NCBI RefSeq assembly: GCF_017830045.1
Contig: NZ_JAEDXU010000003.1
Span: forward strand, 62,001 to 126,000
Source: Enterococcus larvae
GTDB taxonomy: Bacteria > Bacillota > Bacilli > Lactobacillales > Enterococcaceae
Direction of reading: 5' to 3'
DNA length: 64,000 bases
In this document: in pieces, positions 7,824 through 16,353 of the stretch
How the letters are laid out: every line of letters begins with the position of its first letter
How positions within the stretch are numbered: the stretch's first letter is position 1
The notes under the pieces: generated by a model
The model's input: the letters and a program-made list of their open reading frames with translations, nothing else
Databases searched by the model: none
What the model was told of the DNA's origin: nothing
Translations under genes and position numbers: made by a program

Positions 7824-8271
7824 GCGGCTGTTTTGGCTGTTCAAACTGATAAATAGACGACCGCCAGCCATCGCGATCTTTTTGTACTTCTGCCTGCAGC
7901 CATGTCTCAAGGAGCAGCAGCGCCTTCCCCTCTCCGCAAATCTGCTCTCCCAAGCAGAGGACATTCGCATCATACTTCTCTCTGGCTGCTTTGGCTGAAA
8001 AAACATCCTGCACCAATACAGCTCGAATATTCTGATGCTTGTTTGCTAAAATACACATACCGATCCCAGTACCGCCAATTAGGATTCCTCTGTCGATTTC
8101 CTTTTGTTGAATCCTTTGACAGATACTTTCTACACAGTTCGAGTACTCGACTGCCTCAAATCCATTTTTTGTCCCTAAATCAATATAGTCGTACATTCGC
8201 TCTTTCAAATAATAGCTGATAGTTTTCTTTAAATAATAACCCGAGTGATCATTTCCTATCCCAATTCGCAT
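7810..8271 (-). CDS. RpiB/LacAB-family sugar-phosphate isomerase
   Basis: The family interconverts aldose and ketose phosphates (ribose 5-P/ribulose 5-P, or galactose 6-P/tagatose 6-P). The N-terminus IGIGNDHSGYYLK and GILIGGTGIGMC fit RpiB better than LacA or LacB. RpiB enzymes usually have a catalytic Cys in a CGTG or CGSG context. Here that position is Gly (GGTG), with a Cys six residues later. The mycobacterial-type substitute Glu is also absent, so the substrate or activity may differ. A strong AGGGAGGGG precedes the ATG at 8271. It stands alone, with no linked pentose genes. Confidence 0.75.
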   Translation of the reverse strand: MRIGIGNDHSGYYLKKTISYYLKERMYDYIDLGTKNGFEAVEYSNCVESICQRIQQKEIDRGILIGGTGIGMCILANKHQNIRAVLVQDVFSAKAAREKYDANVLCLGEQICGEGKALLLLETWLQAEVQKDRDGWRSSIYQFEQPKQPQFFS

Positions 8272-8457
8272 CCATACCCCTCCCTGAAATTTCGATTCAT
8301 TTCATTCTTATAAAATAAGAATAACGTAAATTCCAAGGATTTCTGCCATTATTCATCCCAACCTGTTTTTTGATACCCAAAATAACTTGTGCTAAAAAAA
8401 TAATGGAACTTGAAGAAATTGACTATATCATGTACAACCTGATACTTACCATGTAAA

Positions 8458-9582
8458 TTATGCGGCACTACTCTTTTTGATTTTCCGATCAAGCAGTGAA
8501 ACAGCTTTTTGGCGGTTTTCCCACATTGAGTCCGTATAAGTATCCAATGTCAGCTTGATTGAGGTGTGCCCAAGCAATTTACTGAGAGTGGCAATATCCA
8601 CTCCTTCCTCGACACAACGTGTAGCAAAGGTATGTCTCAGAGAATGAAAATTTACCGCTTCGATATTTGCCGCTTTTATTAATTTTTTGAATCTATAGTT
8701 GATCAGTCTCGGCTCGGCATACCCTTGACCGCGAGAAATCACAAATTCTGAAACAGATCCTCTTTTTTTGTCTAAAAGGTAGCTCTTCAGATTTTTGGCA
8801 AGAGGAATGGCTCGTTGAGAGCTTCCGGTCTTAGGCTGACTGATGATCACCTTAGTTCGCTGTTTTCCCCCATCTGATACCGAGATACGCTGCAGGGTAT
8901 GCTTGATTGAAATAACGTTTGCCGTGAAGTCGATATCCTGCCAACGTAACGCACTGATTTCTCCAATACGCATTCCTGTATACAGAGAAAGAATGACCGG
9001 TGAACATTCTGCATCCTGCCACGCAACTCTTTCCAAGCATTCCTGTTCGATCCTCGTCAATGCCGACACCGACGTCTTTTTCAATCTAGGCAAAATAACA
9101 CTTACGCAAGGGTCTTTGACCAACAGCCCTTCCAGAACTGCTTTACGGACACCTGATTTCAAGATATTAATAATACAATGTATCGTTTTTGCAGATAAGC
9201 CAAGTGCTATCAAATGATGAATAAAGTCTTCCACCTTCGCAGTGGTCAAATCGGTTAGACGAACAGCTTGAAAATAGGGATTGATATGCTTCTCCAATCT
9301 ACCATGATAATTCGAATAGGTGGAATCCTTGATCTTTTTCGCCATCAAATAATCCAGCCAATAGTTCATCCACTCCGCTACGGTGCCATCATATAAATCC
9401 TGTTCATCGACCTTATTGGAGTATTCGGCCTTTTTCAAAGAGAGTTTCTTTCGCAGATCTGTATATTTTTTTGCATACACATACCCAAAAATAATTTTCC
9501 CTTTTGTGTCTCTTGATTTGACATATCTACCTTCCCAACGGCCGTCTTTACGCTTATAAATATTTTCTCCTCTTCGTGCCAC
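8458..9582 (-). CDS. phage/ICE-type tyrosine integrase
   Basis: This 374-residue tyrosine recombinase has an N-terminal arm-type DNA-binding segment (GENIYKRKDGRWEGRY), a core-binding domain around residues 65-150 and a catalytic domain with Arg205 (TGMRIGEIS), His313 and Arg316 (HSLRHTFATR), His339 (LLGHTS) and Tyr349 (TLDTYTD). The full catalytic set suggests an active enzyme of the kind carried by prophages and conjugative elements. No excisionase, repressor, structural or conjugation genes flank it, and no tRNA is visible. It is therefore probably a remnant of a lost or decayed element. Confidence 0.9.
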   Translation of the reverse strand: MARRGENIYKRKDGRWEGRYVKSRDTKGKIIFGYVYAKKYTDLRKKLSLKKAEYSNKVDEQDLYDGTVAEWMNYWLDYLMAKKIKDSTYSNYHGRLEKHINPYFQAVRLTDLTTAKVEDFIHHLIALGLSAKTIHCIINILKSGVRKAVLEGLLVKDPCVSVILPRLKKTSVSALTRIEQECLERVAWQDAECSPVILSLYTGMRIGEISALRWQDIDFTANVISIKHTLQRISVSDGGKQRTKVIISQPKTGSSQRAIPLAKNLKSYLLDKKRGSVSEFVISRGQGYAEPRLINYRFKKLIKAANIEAVNFHSLRHTFATRCVEEGVDIATLSKLLGHTSIKLTLDTYTDSMWENRQKAVSLLDRKIKKSSAA

Positions 9583-10170
9583 AAACGTTCTCTCCTTACA
9601 ACTTATATTTTCGGCTCAAATGATGCCTTAAAATATTTTACTTTCCGACACAGTTAAAAGATACAGGGAGAATGCTGTCGTATCATTTAAACAGCATGAA
9701 CCCATCACTAAATGTTTGAAAAGCTTTGCATCATCATTCTTGTTAAAGATAAAGCTCAGTGAAAAGTATTCACTAAACAGCATCAAGAGCAAAACAACAA
9801 ATGAAATAGATGATTGAGATACTGTGTAAAATTTCGTTATGACCTTTGACCCAACTGACTGCTGTAGGTGCCCTTATGGAATCAACAGTCATCAATAAAT
9901 ATTTTTAAACAATCCACTTTTTTTAATTTATTATATTCTATATTTATATAGCGTTTTTTACAAGAATACTAAAACTAATTTCACTAAAACTATTAAAATA
10001 TCAAATAATATTCACATTTACCTTTTGGAGTTGCTTAACAATTGAAAATAAAAAAATGGATAATCTCACTGTTTATTCAACAGAAAGGTTATCCATTTCA
10101 GCGGTAACACCGATATTTATATAACAAAAAAAGTAGGCAGAATAATTTTTTTCACTTTTTCTTTTTATTT
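9583..10170. other. 588-bp gene-free, AT-rich stretch beside the integrase
   Basis: No convincing gene is present. A hairpin at 9858-9893 has TGACTG/CAGTCA arms. An especially A/T-rich block spans about 9895-10020. A terminator-like hairpin at 10054-10098 (AAATGGATAA with TTATCCATTT, plus inner CTGTT/AACAG) lies downstream of the minus-strand ABC operon. The stretch may include remains of the element that carried the integrase. Confidence 0.4.
10054..10098 (-). terminator. hairpin downstream of the ABC exporter operon
   Basis: AAATGGATAA and TTATCCATTT form the stem with an inner CTGTT/AACAG helix. On the minus strand a TTTTTTATTTT run follows. Confidence 0.6.
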
Positions 10171-10794
10171 TTATAATTTCGCTTTCTTTGTAAGTGAAAT
10201 ACTTATCCAAAACAATAAACAGCCAGTCAATAATTGAGTGAGACCGGACAGCCAGCTGTTTTGAGCGACAGAGAACAAATCAACGTACCCAAAGTACTCT
10301 TCTTTATTCATCATATTGACTAAATAGTAGAAAAACGGTACCAGCAGACTCGGAACAGGATGCCTAACTACAGCGAAAACCAAGGCAGATAGGCCACCAA
10401 GAAAGAACGCAGCTCCACTACCTCTTATCAAAAAATAAGCCACGGAAAAAGTAGAATGACCATGTTTCATCATAATTAATAGAAGTATCAACAAAAAGAC
10501 AGCATATACACTTTCGATTATCAATCGAACACAGACGATCCAACTGTATGAAGTTCGCTTCGATCTGATGATTGCCAACGCTTCTTCCTCATTATCCGGC
10601 AGATAGAGGGGAAATAGGAGCAATAGCCCAATCAGAGAATACCAGTACTCCAGTACCTTGGCGCTTTGAAACATATCCAAATTTTCCAAGCTGACAATGC
10701 TTGGCAGCAGAAGCAGAAAAAGAACCCCGCCAAGCATGTAACGTAAATAGTGACAGCGAATAAATGTCTCAGCTACACTACGCACCTTTACCAA
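10171..10794 (-). CDS. ABC-2-type permease subunit (second)
   Basis: This protein of about 207 residues has around six hydrophobic segments and no soluble domain, as expected for an ABC exporter membrane subunit. It is the last gene of a five-gene operon. I prefer the TTG at 10794 because AAAGGAGG lies eight bases upstream; the frame is open further up to a TTG at 10830 with no ribosome site. The gene overlaps the end of the first permease. The pairing of two permeases with one ATPase resembles lantibiotic or peptide immunity exporters, but no peptide gene is present. Confidence 0.7.
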   Translation of the reverse strand: MVKVRSVAETFIRCHYLRYMLGGVLFLLLLPSIVSLENLDMFQSAKVLEYWYSLIGLLLLFPLYLPDNEEEALAIIRSKRTSYSWIVCVRLIIESVYAVFLLILLLIMMKHGHSTFSVAYFLIRGSGAAFFLGGLSALVFAVVRHPVPSLLVPFFYYLVNMMNKEEYFGYVDLFSVAQNSWLSGLTQLLTGCLLFWISISLTKKAKL

Positions 10795-12010
10795 ACAATC
10801 GTCCTCCTTTTCTCTTGTAATCATAGACAATGACGGTCAAAAGAAACAGCAAGATACCCATGCCGGCAAAGAACAGCCTGTTCCTAACCAATTCTTCAAA
10901 AATTCCATCAAAAACAGCACGTTCTCCCACTTTATTGAACCGTGGAATTAGATTCCATCCTACTTCACCAGTCAGATTTCCGCTAGAAGAGCCGGAAAAA
11001 ATAGACAGCAGCCAGAAAAGAATCTGAACAGCGATTGCTGCAATTCCTCCAAAAAGCTCTGTGATGAAAAAACTCATCCCAGTAACAAAAAGAATAGTAG
11101 GCAGCAACCAAGCTAAAATGTACTGATAAAAGAGAATCAGGTCACCGTTGATACCTAGCTTCCCTGCAATCACCAATGACTGTATCCCCGGCAGCAGACT
11201 GATCAACAGAACCGGGATCAAAAGCAATAGAGCTGTACTGATAAAACGGCTGGCGATCAGACGCAAAGAGGCAATCGATCTGGAATAGATAACTTGCTCT
11301 GCCTGTCCCCTCCTATCTCTTAAAATGACCGTTGCACCAAGAAAAACTGGAACAATTCCTAAAATGATACCAAAATAATCACACACGATACGAGCATAGG
11401 CACCAGTCACTCGATCCTTTTCAGCAATCTGTCGATATTCTTTTATCGCTTGTTCATATGTTTTCGGCTCCGTGGCTGCACGCAAATAACTCTCTTTTTC
11501 ATAAGAGGACCCTTGGCCCAACAGCTTTACCACCTGAACCATGTCCTGTTCAAATAGTTGATATGAAGCTGTCTCCTTTAAAGGAAACTCATAGTCGGCA
11601 GTATTCATACTATTCTCTGATGACTCAGCCATTTTCTGCGTCATTTGCTCGCTATATTCCTTTTCCAACTCTGCCATAGATAAGCCTGAGGCAGCTTCAA
11701 GAATCGCTTGTATTTTTTCCTGCTCCTCTTCATTAAGCTGTACTCCTTTGAAAAATCCTAACGGATACGTACTGTAGCTCTCAGAATGAGCTTCCAGATA
11801 CAGCGTTCCATAAGTCTGCTGTTGAATCAGCTGTTTATCATTTGTTCGAGTCACACCGTAGGATTCGTCAGTTTTTTTCGGTTCACGAATCATCGTCAGA
11901 TCCATTCCCAGCTGTGTCACGATGAATAGGCCAATGATTCCAACAATCAGCCAATAGGTAAGACTGCCGGCAGTCAGCCTCATCTCTTTTCCTAATAAAC
12001 GAAGAGTCAT
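10778..12010 (-). CDS. ABC-2-type permease subunit (first)
   Basis: This 410-residue membrane protein has one N-terminal helix (LIVGIIGLFIVTQLG), a large extracytoplasmic region of about 170 residues and then about five helices from residue 215 on. That is the layout of ABC-2 exporter subunits. It starts within the ATPase stop (ATGA overlap) and ends inside the next permease gene, so the three are translationally coupled. The substrate is unknown; control by the linked two-component system suggests an envelope-active compound. Confidence 0.8.
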   Translation of the reverse strand: MTLRLLGKEMRLTAGSLTYWLIVGIIGLFIVTQLGMDLTMIREPKKTDESYGVTRTNDKQLIQQQTYGTLYLEAHSESYSTYPLGFFKGVQLNEEEQEKIQAILEAASGLSMAELEKEYSEQMTQKMAESSENSMNTADYEFPLKETASYQLFEQDMVQVVKLLGQGSSYEKESYLRAATEPKTYEQAIKEYRQIAEKDRVTGAYARIVCDYFGIILGIVPVFLGATVILRDRRGQAEQVIYSRSIASLRLIASRFISTALLLLIPVLLISLLPGIQSLVIAGKLGINGDLILFYQYILAWLLPTILFVTGMSFFITELFGGIAAIAVQILFWLLSIFSGSSSGNLTGEVGWNLIPRFNKVGERAVFDGIFEELVRNRLFFAGMGILLFLLTVIVYDYKRKGGRLFGKGA

Positions 12011-12894
12011 CGGTCAACACCTGCCTTTTGCTGCAGGATATAAAGGTACGCATCCTCCAGTGTTGGTGCTGCCTCTAAAAGTAAAGGATGCTCCATGATT
12101 TTCCTCATCTTCTTACCAATGAACCGCACATCGATATGAGAGCCTTCTTGGTACAAAGCAATAACCTGAACCTGTTCCTTCACTGCAGCCAACTCCGTTC
12201 TTGGAATCCGCACTGTGAAAACATGGCCCTCCGCCAAATGCAGCAGCTGTGCAACGGTTCCCGAATAAATGATTTTTCCTTGATCAAGAATCGCCAGATT
12301 TTCAGCAACCGCCTCGATGTCTCCGGCAATATGAGTAGAAAGGAGAACAATCCTCTGGTCAGCGATTTCGGCCAACAGATTTCTGAAGCGAAGGCGTTCT
12401 TCCGGGTCCAGCCCCGCTGTCGGCTCATCAACAATCAGGATTTTAGGATCATGCAGCAATGCCTGCGCGATCCCCAGACGTCGACGCATCCCGCCTGACA
12501 TCGCCTTGACCTTTGTTTTTTTATGAACAGTCAAATTGACCTGTTCCAATACGAGCTTGATTCTTTCCTTCCTTACGGTTGTCTTCATATCTGATAAAAT
12601 CCCCAGATAATCCAGCACATCATAAACACTCATATTCCCATACATGGAAAAATCCTGAGGCAGGTAACCGATGATTGAACGAATCTCCTTTTGATGCTGT
12701 ACTGGAATCCCCTCCATCACGATCTCGCCTTCTTTACATGGAAGAAGCGTTGCCAATGTTTTCATCAGCGTTGATTTTCCGGCACCGTTTCGACCAAGTA
12801 AACCGTACATCCCCTTTTCTATTTTAAGATCGATGGAATGCAGGATTTGTTTTTTCCCATAGTATTGATTGAATTTCTCTATTTCGATACTCAT
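12007..12894 (-). CDS. ABC exporter ATP-binding protein
   Basis: This 295-residue ATPase has Walker A GRNGAGKST (residues 34-42), the Q-loop in YLPQDFSMYG, the signature MSGGMRRRLG, Walker B ILIVDEPTAGLDP and the switch histidine in LSTHIAGD. The C-terminal 80 residues are accessory, as in drug and lantibiotic exporters. It powers the two downstream permeases. It lies 59 bp after the histidine kinase gene in the same direction. Confidence 0.9.
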   Translation of the reverse strand: MSIEIEKFNQYYGKKQILHSIDLKIEKGMYGLLGRNGAGKSTLMKTLATLLPCKEGEIVMEGIPVQHQKEIRSIIGYLPQDFSMYGNMSVYDVLDYLGILSDMKTTVRKERIKLVLEQVNLTVHKKTKVKAMSGGMRRRLGIAQALLHDPKILIVDEPTAGLDPEERLRFRNLLAEIADQRIVLLSTHIAGDIEAVAENLAILDQGKIIYSGTVAQLLHLAEGHVFTVRIPRTELAAVKEQVQVIALYQEGSHIDVRFIGKKMRKIMEHPLLLEAAPTLEDAYLYILQQKAGVDR

Positions 12895-12953
12895 CGTTTC
12901 ACTCCTTTTCTTATTTCTGCACCCATCATATACAATAATTATCTATAATTTCT

Positions 12954-14114
12954 CTATGTGATAATAAAAGTTGCGGAAGTCACTGCCCCGCCGTTCACTG
13001 CATTCGACAACCGTAATACTCCTCCATGCTTTTTCGTCAAAGCCTGACAAATCGTCAAGCCCATACCAAAGTGATCTGATTTATCTTGAGAATAATACGG
13101 CGTGGTCGCTTTACTGATTTCCTCTTTTGAAAAACCTTTTCCATCATCATGAACAAACAAGAACAAGAATCCGCTATCCACCTGCAGAATCACTCGTACT
13201 TCCCTTTCTGCAAAACGATTTGCGTTCGCCAAGAGGTTTTCCACCACCTGAGAAATGATCTGTAAATCGATTGTTATCCAATCCGGCATCGGCTCCACTA
13301 GTTGAACACTGAACTCCTTATCAATAAGCGCCTTACCAATTTCATGAACCGTTTGCGCCAATACAGCTGTTTTCTGATACTCTCTAACCAAATCGATTTC
13401 ATCAATTTTTTGAATTTCCTGCATCGTAAAGGTGAAATCCTTTAATCGTTGAAGGTGTCTATCGATTTTCTCTAACGAATCCGCCATTCTTTCCTCCGTC
13501 ATTTTTCCAGAGGGATAGAAAGCTCGGATCAGTTCCACGTTATTCTGTATCACTGCCAACGGCGTTCGAATATCATGGGCAAACGCTGCATTGACCTGCC
13601 GCTGCTCTTCATGAAGCTCCACAATCTGATGTTGATCCTCAATCAGTTGCCTGCGCATTTCTTCCATCCCCGAACAAATCTCCTCAAATTCATCACCACT
13701 TTTATAATAACTGGAAACAGACAGGTCTTTCTGCTGAATCCCTTTGATCGTTTCCGACATGATAAGAAGAGGCTGACAGATTTTATCCTTATAGAATCTG
13801 CGGCTGCTCCAAGTAACAGCCAACAGAATGTAGACAATAAAGTTGAACTGGCGAACCGTCCGAAGAACCGCAACTGGCATTTCTACATTTCGCGGAACAG
13901 GTAACGTATATGAGCGAAGGAAGATATCAGTAAAACGCTCCATTGGTTGTGACTCATCCAATAGCAGACGCTCCCACCCCACACAAAAGCTGACAGTCAG
14001 ACCATATGCAAAGACAGCCAGCAGCAGACCACCGAAAAGATAAAGAAGAAGACTGCTCCACAAGCCCTTATTAGTTAACCGGATACTCTGAAGTTGTTCA
14101 TCTAGCCAATCCAT
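12954..14114 (-). CDS. sensor histidine kinase
   Basis: This 386-residue membrane kinase has two transmembrane helices (about residues 22-45 and 90-105) flanking a short external loop. A HAMP-like linker, the H-box AFAHDIRTPLAV with phospho-accepting His180, and a GHKL ATPase domain (ENLLANANRF, DDGKGF, GMGLTICQAL) follow. The ATG at 14114 has GGGGATGGGG upstream and overlaps the response-regulator stop by 13 bp. The short sensing loop and the linked ABC exporter suggest it detects a membrane-active peptide or lipid-cycle inhibitor. That role is inference. Confidence 0.88.
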   Translation of the reverse strand: MDWLDEQLQSIRLTNKGLWSSLLLYLFGGLLLAVFAYGLTVSFCVGWERLLLDESQPMERFTDIFLRSYTLPVPRNVEMPVAVLRTVRQFNFIVYILLAVTWSSRRFYKDKICQPLLIMSETIKGIQQKDLSVSSYYKSGDEFEEICSGMEEMRRQLIEDQHQIVELHEEQRQVNAAFAHDIRTPLAVIQNNVELIRAFYPSGKMTEERMADSLEKIDRHLQRLKDFTFTMQEIQKIDEIDLVREYQKTAVLAQTVHEIGKALIDKEFSVQLVEPMPDWITIDLQIISQVVENLLANANRFAEREVRVILQVDSGFLFLFVHDDGKGFSKEEISKATTPYYSQDKSDHFGMGLTICQALTKKHGGVLRLSNAVNGGAVTSATFIIT

Positions 14115-14776
14115 TTGTACCCCATCCCCCAAACAGTCTGAATTACTTCTTTTCCATAGACCTTTTTTATTTTGGTTCGTATTCTTCTGATATGCTCAGT
14201 GATGATTTCACTGTTGCCTTCTTTATCAAATCCCCATAGATGTTCATAGATCTGTTCCTTACCGTAAACCTTCCCCTTTCTCATTGACAAGTAAGCTGCA
14301 ATTTCATACTCTGTCTTCGTCAAAGGAATCGCTTCTCCGCTGCAGCGAATCTCTTTGCGCTGATAGAAAAAGCCCAGCTCGCCAAAGTACGCAACAGACT
14401 CCTCCATCTGAATGCGATTCTCTCTACGAAGATGGATCGCTACACGCAATGCCAATTCCTCCAAGCTAAAGGGCTTCAACAAATAATCATCCCCACCTGC
14501 AACTAAACCTTCCATCCGACTGGTTTGATCCACCTTTGCCGAAAGAAAAATAATCGGAACATGAACGACTTCTCTGATTTCTTTGCAAAAGCTGATACCG
14601 TCCATTTCCGGCATCGTAACATCCAGAAGGATCAGATCTGGTTTTTTATTTAAAAGCTGCAGTCCCTCTGTTCCATTCTCTGCAGTATATACACAATAAT
14701 CAGACAGCTCAAAATAGGTCTTCAGTGTCTCAAGCAAGTCTTTTTCATCATCAATAATCAATAATTTTTTCTGCAT
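14102..14776 (-). CDS. OmpR-family response regulator
   Basis: This 224-residue regulator has a receiver domain with acidic pocket IIDDEKD, phospho-acceptor Asp52 (LILLDVTMPEMDG), Ser in FLSAK and Lys in YLLKPF. A winged-helix DNA-binding domain of the OmpR/PhoB type follows (LTKTEYEIAAYL, TEHIRRIRTKIKK). The ATG at 14776 is preceded by AAAGGTGAGGA; a GTG nine bases upstream overlaps that site and is less likely. It is the first gene of the operon, so it probably regulates its own kinase and ABC exporter. Confidence 0.92.
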   Translation of the reverse strand: MQKKLLIIDDEKDLLETLKTYFELSDYCVYTAENGTEGLQLLNKKPDLILLDVTMPEMDGISFCKEIREVVHVPIIFLSAKVDQTSRMEGLVAGGDDYLLKPFSLEELALRVAIHLRRENRIQMEESVAYFGELGFFYQRKEIRCSGEAIPLTKTEYEIAAYLSMRKGKVYGKEQIYEHLWGFDKEGNSEIITEHIRRIRTKIKKVYGKEVIQTVWGMGYKWIG

Positions 14777-15175
14777 CTTCCTCACCTTTGCTCTCTTTTA
14801 CAGTCCTCTTCATTATACCGTTAGCTTCTCTATATTTTCACTACATAATCAAATCAATAATCAGTGAAAAAAGAAGCCTTTTAGAAAAATACTTTCTGTT
14901 CATCCTTCTATTGTTTAACCCAAGTCATTACTAAAATGAAGCATCTCGGAAAAGCTCATTTAAACTACCTGTGCTCTTTTTTACGTGCCGTTTTCTAATT
15001 CCAAAAATAGAAGCGCCTTCAAGAACACTTACCTTTTTGAAGCGTCTGTGATAGACTGTTTTTATTCCAACAATTATTTTCTGAATATCATGACTAAAAT
15101 CATCGATTCATCAAACAATGGAAATTCTGTAAAAAAATCGAAGGTTTAGCTAAACAATAAATGAGGTGTTTGACT
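14777..15175. other. intergenic region between divergent regulators
   Basis: The region separates the minus-strand two-component operon from the plus-strand PucR-type gene. It must contain both promoters, but no consensus boxes stand out. A CTTCAA/TTGAAG hairpin lies near 15016-15042. The repeated tGAAAAgAaG-like A-rich tracts near 14865 are not clearly organised. Confidence 0.35.
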
Positions 15176-16033
15176 TTGAATAGAACCGACTTGCAAATGA
15201 TTTATCCCGATGCTGAACATCACAGCTATCCATCTACAGATCAAGCCTATCTATCTGTCCCAGACTCAGATGGGTATCTTTGGATCACCAAAAATTCTCT
15301 ATCAGAAAAAGAAATCGCTTTATTTACTTTTTTTACTGTTGAAGCATCCCCCTTTGAATTAAACGAGGAGCACCTTTGGTATCAAATCCTGTTCCATCAA
15401 AAACAGATCGAAGAAAAAGGGCGGTTTCGTATCATTCAAATCATGCTTCAAACATCGAAAAATTTCTTAGTCGATGCATGGAAGGAACATATCGAAGGTA
15501 TTTTCTCAAACACGGTAGATTTCTTTTTTCTAACACCTCAGCTGGCGATTCTTGTAGAGAAACACGCAAAACATTCTCTAAACAAAGATGAACTGGAAGG
15601 AATCTTTCTGACCCTTGACGATGATTTTGAAACTGTCAGCCGCGTATTTGTCGGCGGGTTCCATGACAGCTCGGAAGCATTGGCTGTGCTTTTTGAAGAG
15701 GAGCAGGCGATCTTTAAAGAAGAAGGGAAACAAATCAAACGTAAGACAGTATTCGGCATTGCAGATGTGGCGCTCCACTATTTCACCAAGGATGCCCTTG
15801 CTAAAAGCAGCTTAACCCGCTCAATGAAGAATGCTTGGCGAATCGACGATGAAATGAGAGAAATCATTCAAGCCCTGTGGACCAATCAGGGAAACCTGAG
15901 CTCTACTGCGAAGGAATTGTTCATGCATCGAAACACGTTGCAGTATCGATTGGAGAAATTTCAGGAAAATACTGGTATGCAGCTGAAAAACACGGATGAT
16001 CTTATCCTGTGCTATCTGCTGTTGAATCATTAA
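15176..16033 (+). CDS. PucR/CdaR-type helix-turn-helix regulator
   Basis: This 285-residue protein ends in the PucR-type C-terminal helix-turn-helix: NQGNLSSTAKELFMHRNTL followed by YRLEKF. The N-terminal 200 residues form a less conserved sensory part with no clear enzyme motif. I prefer the TTG at 15176, seven bases after GAGGTG. An ATG at 15161 overlaps that ribosome site and has none of its own. The gene is followed by a strong terminator and then by the sugar ABC ATPase gene, so a role in sugar uptake control is possible but unproven. Confidence 0.75.
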   Translation: MNRTDLQMIYPDAEHHSYPSTDQAYLSVPDSDGYLWITKNSLSEKEIALFTFFTVEASPFELNEEHLWYQILFHQKQIEEKGRFRIIQIMLQTSKNFLVDAWKEHIEGIFSNTVDFFFLTPQLAILVEKHAKHSLNKDELEGIFLTLDDDFETVSRVFVGGFHDSSEALAVLFEEEQAIFKEEGKQIKRKTVFGIADVALHYFTKDALAKSSLTRSMKNAWRIDDEMREIIQALWTNQGNLSSTAKELFMHRNTLQYRLEKFQENTGMQLKNTDDLILCYLLLNH

Positions 16034-16087
16034 AATAGAGAATGGACAGAGCGCCCCCTAGCGAGGGTGTTCTGTCCATTCTCTATT
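16034..16087 (+). terminator. terminator of the PucR-type gene
   Basis: A 17-bp perfect stem (AATAGAGAATGGACAGA and its complement) has a 20-base GC-rich loop. Confidence 0.75.
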
Positions 16088-16353
16088 AATATCTCAAAAA
16101 ATACCGCTGCCTTGTTTCCTTCTCAGGTAGAAAGGATAAAACATTGTACGTTTAAGTGAAGGGGATAAAGGGACACTGTATCAGCACTTTGCCCATTTTC
16201 CTCTTGAATATTCGGCTTATTGCACAAGTATTTTTACTCTTTCGGCACTTTGACGAAATTTCAAAGTGTTTCTTGGGCAAAATACCATTGTTGAAAGATA
16301 CCGCTTTCAGATATACTAAATTTATCAAAACAAGAGAAAAGAGGAAGACACTC
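16088..16353 (+). promoter_or_regulatory. promoter region of the sugar ABC ATPase gene
   Basis: TTGTTG (16288-16293) and TATACT (16312-16317) have an 18-bp spacer. Between them lies a TGAAAG..CTTTCA inverted repeat (16292-16309), like a cre site with four extra central bases. Whether CcpA binds it is uncertain. Nothing else is recognisable upstream. Confidence 0.5.

Noticed and set aside
8458-10170. Prophage or integrative conjugative element
   Set aside because: Only an integrase is present; no phage, relaxase or transfer genes lie on either side.
15011-15046. Terminator hairpin upstream of the PucR-type gene
   Set aside because: Only six base pairs (CTTCAA/TTGAAG) are solid, and no gene on the plus strand ends before it.
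15161-15178. ATG at 15161 as start of the PucR-type gene
   Set aside because: The only ribosome site (GAGGTG) begins inside that codon; the TTG at 15176 has correct spacing.
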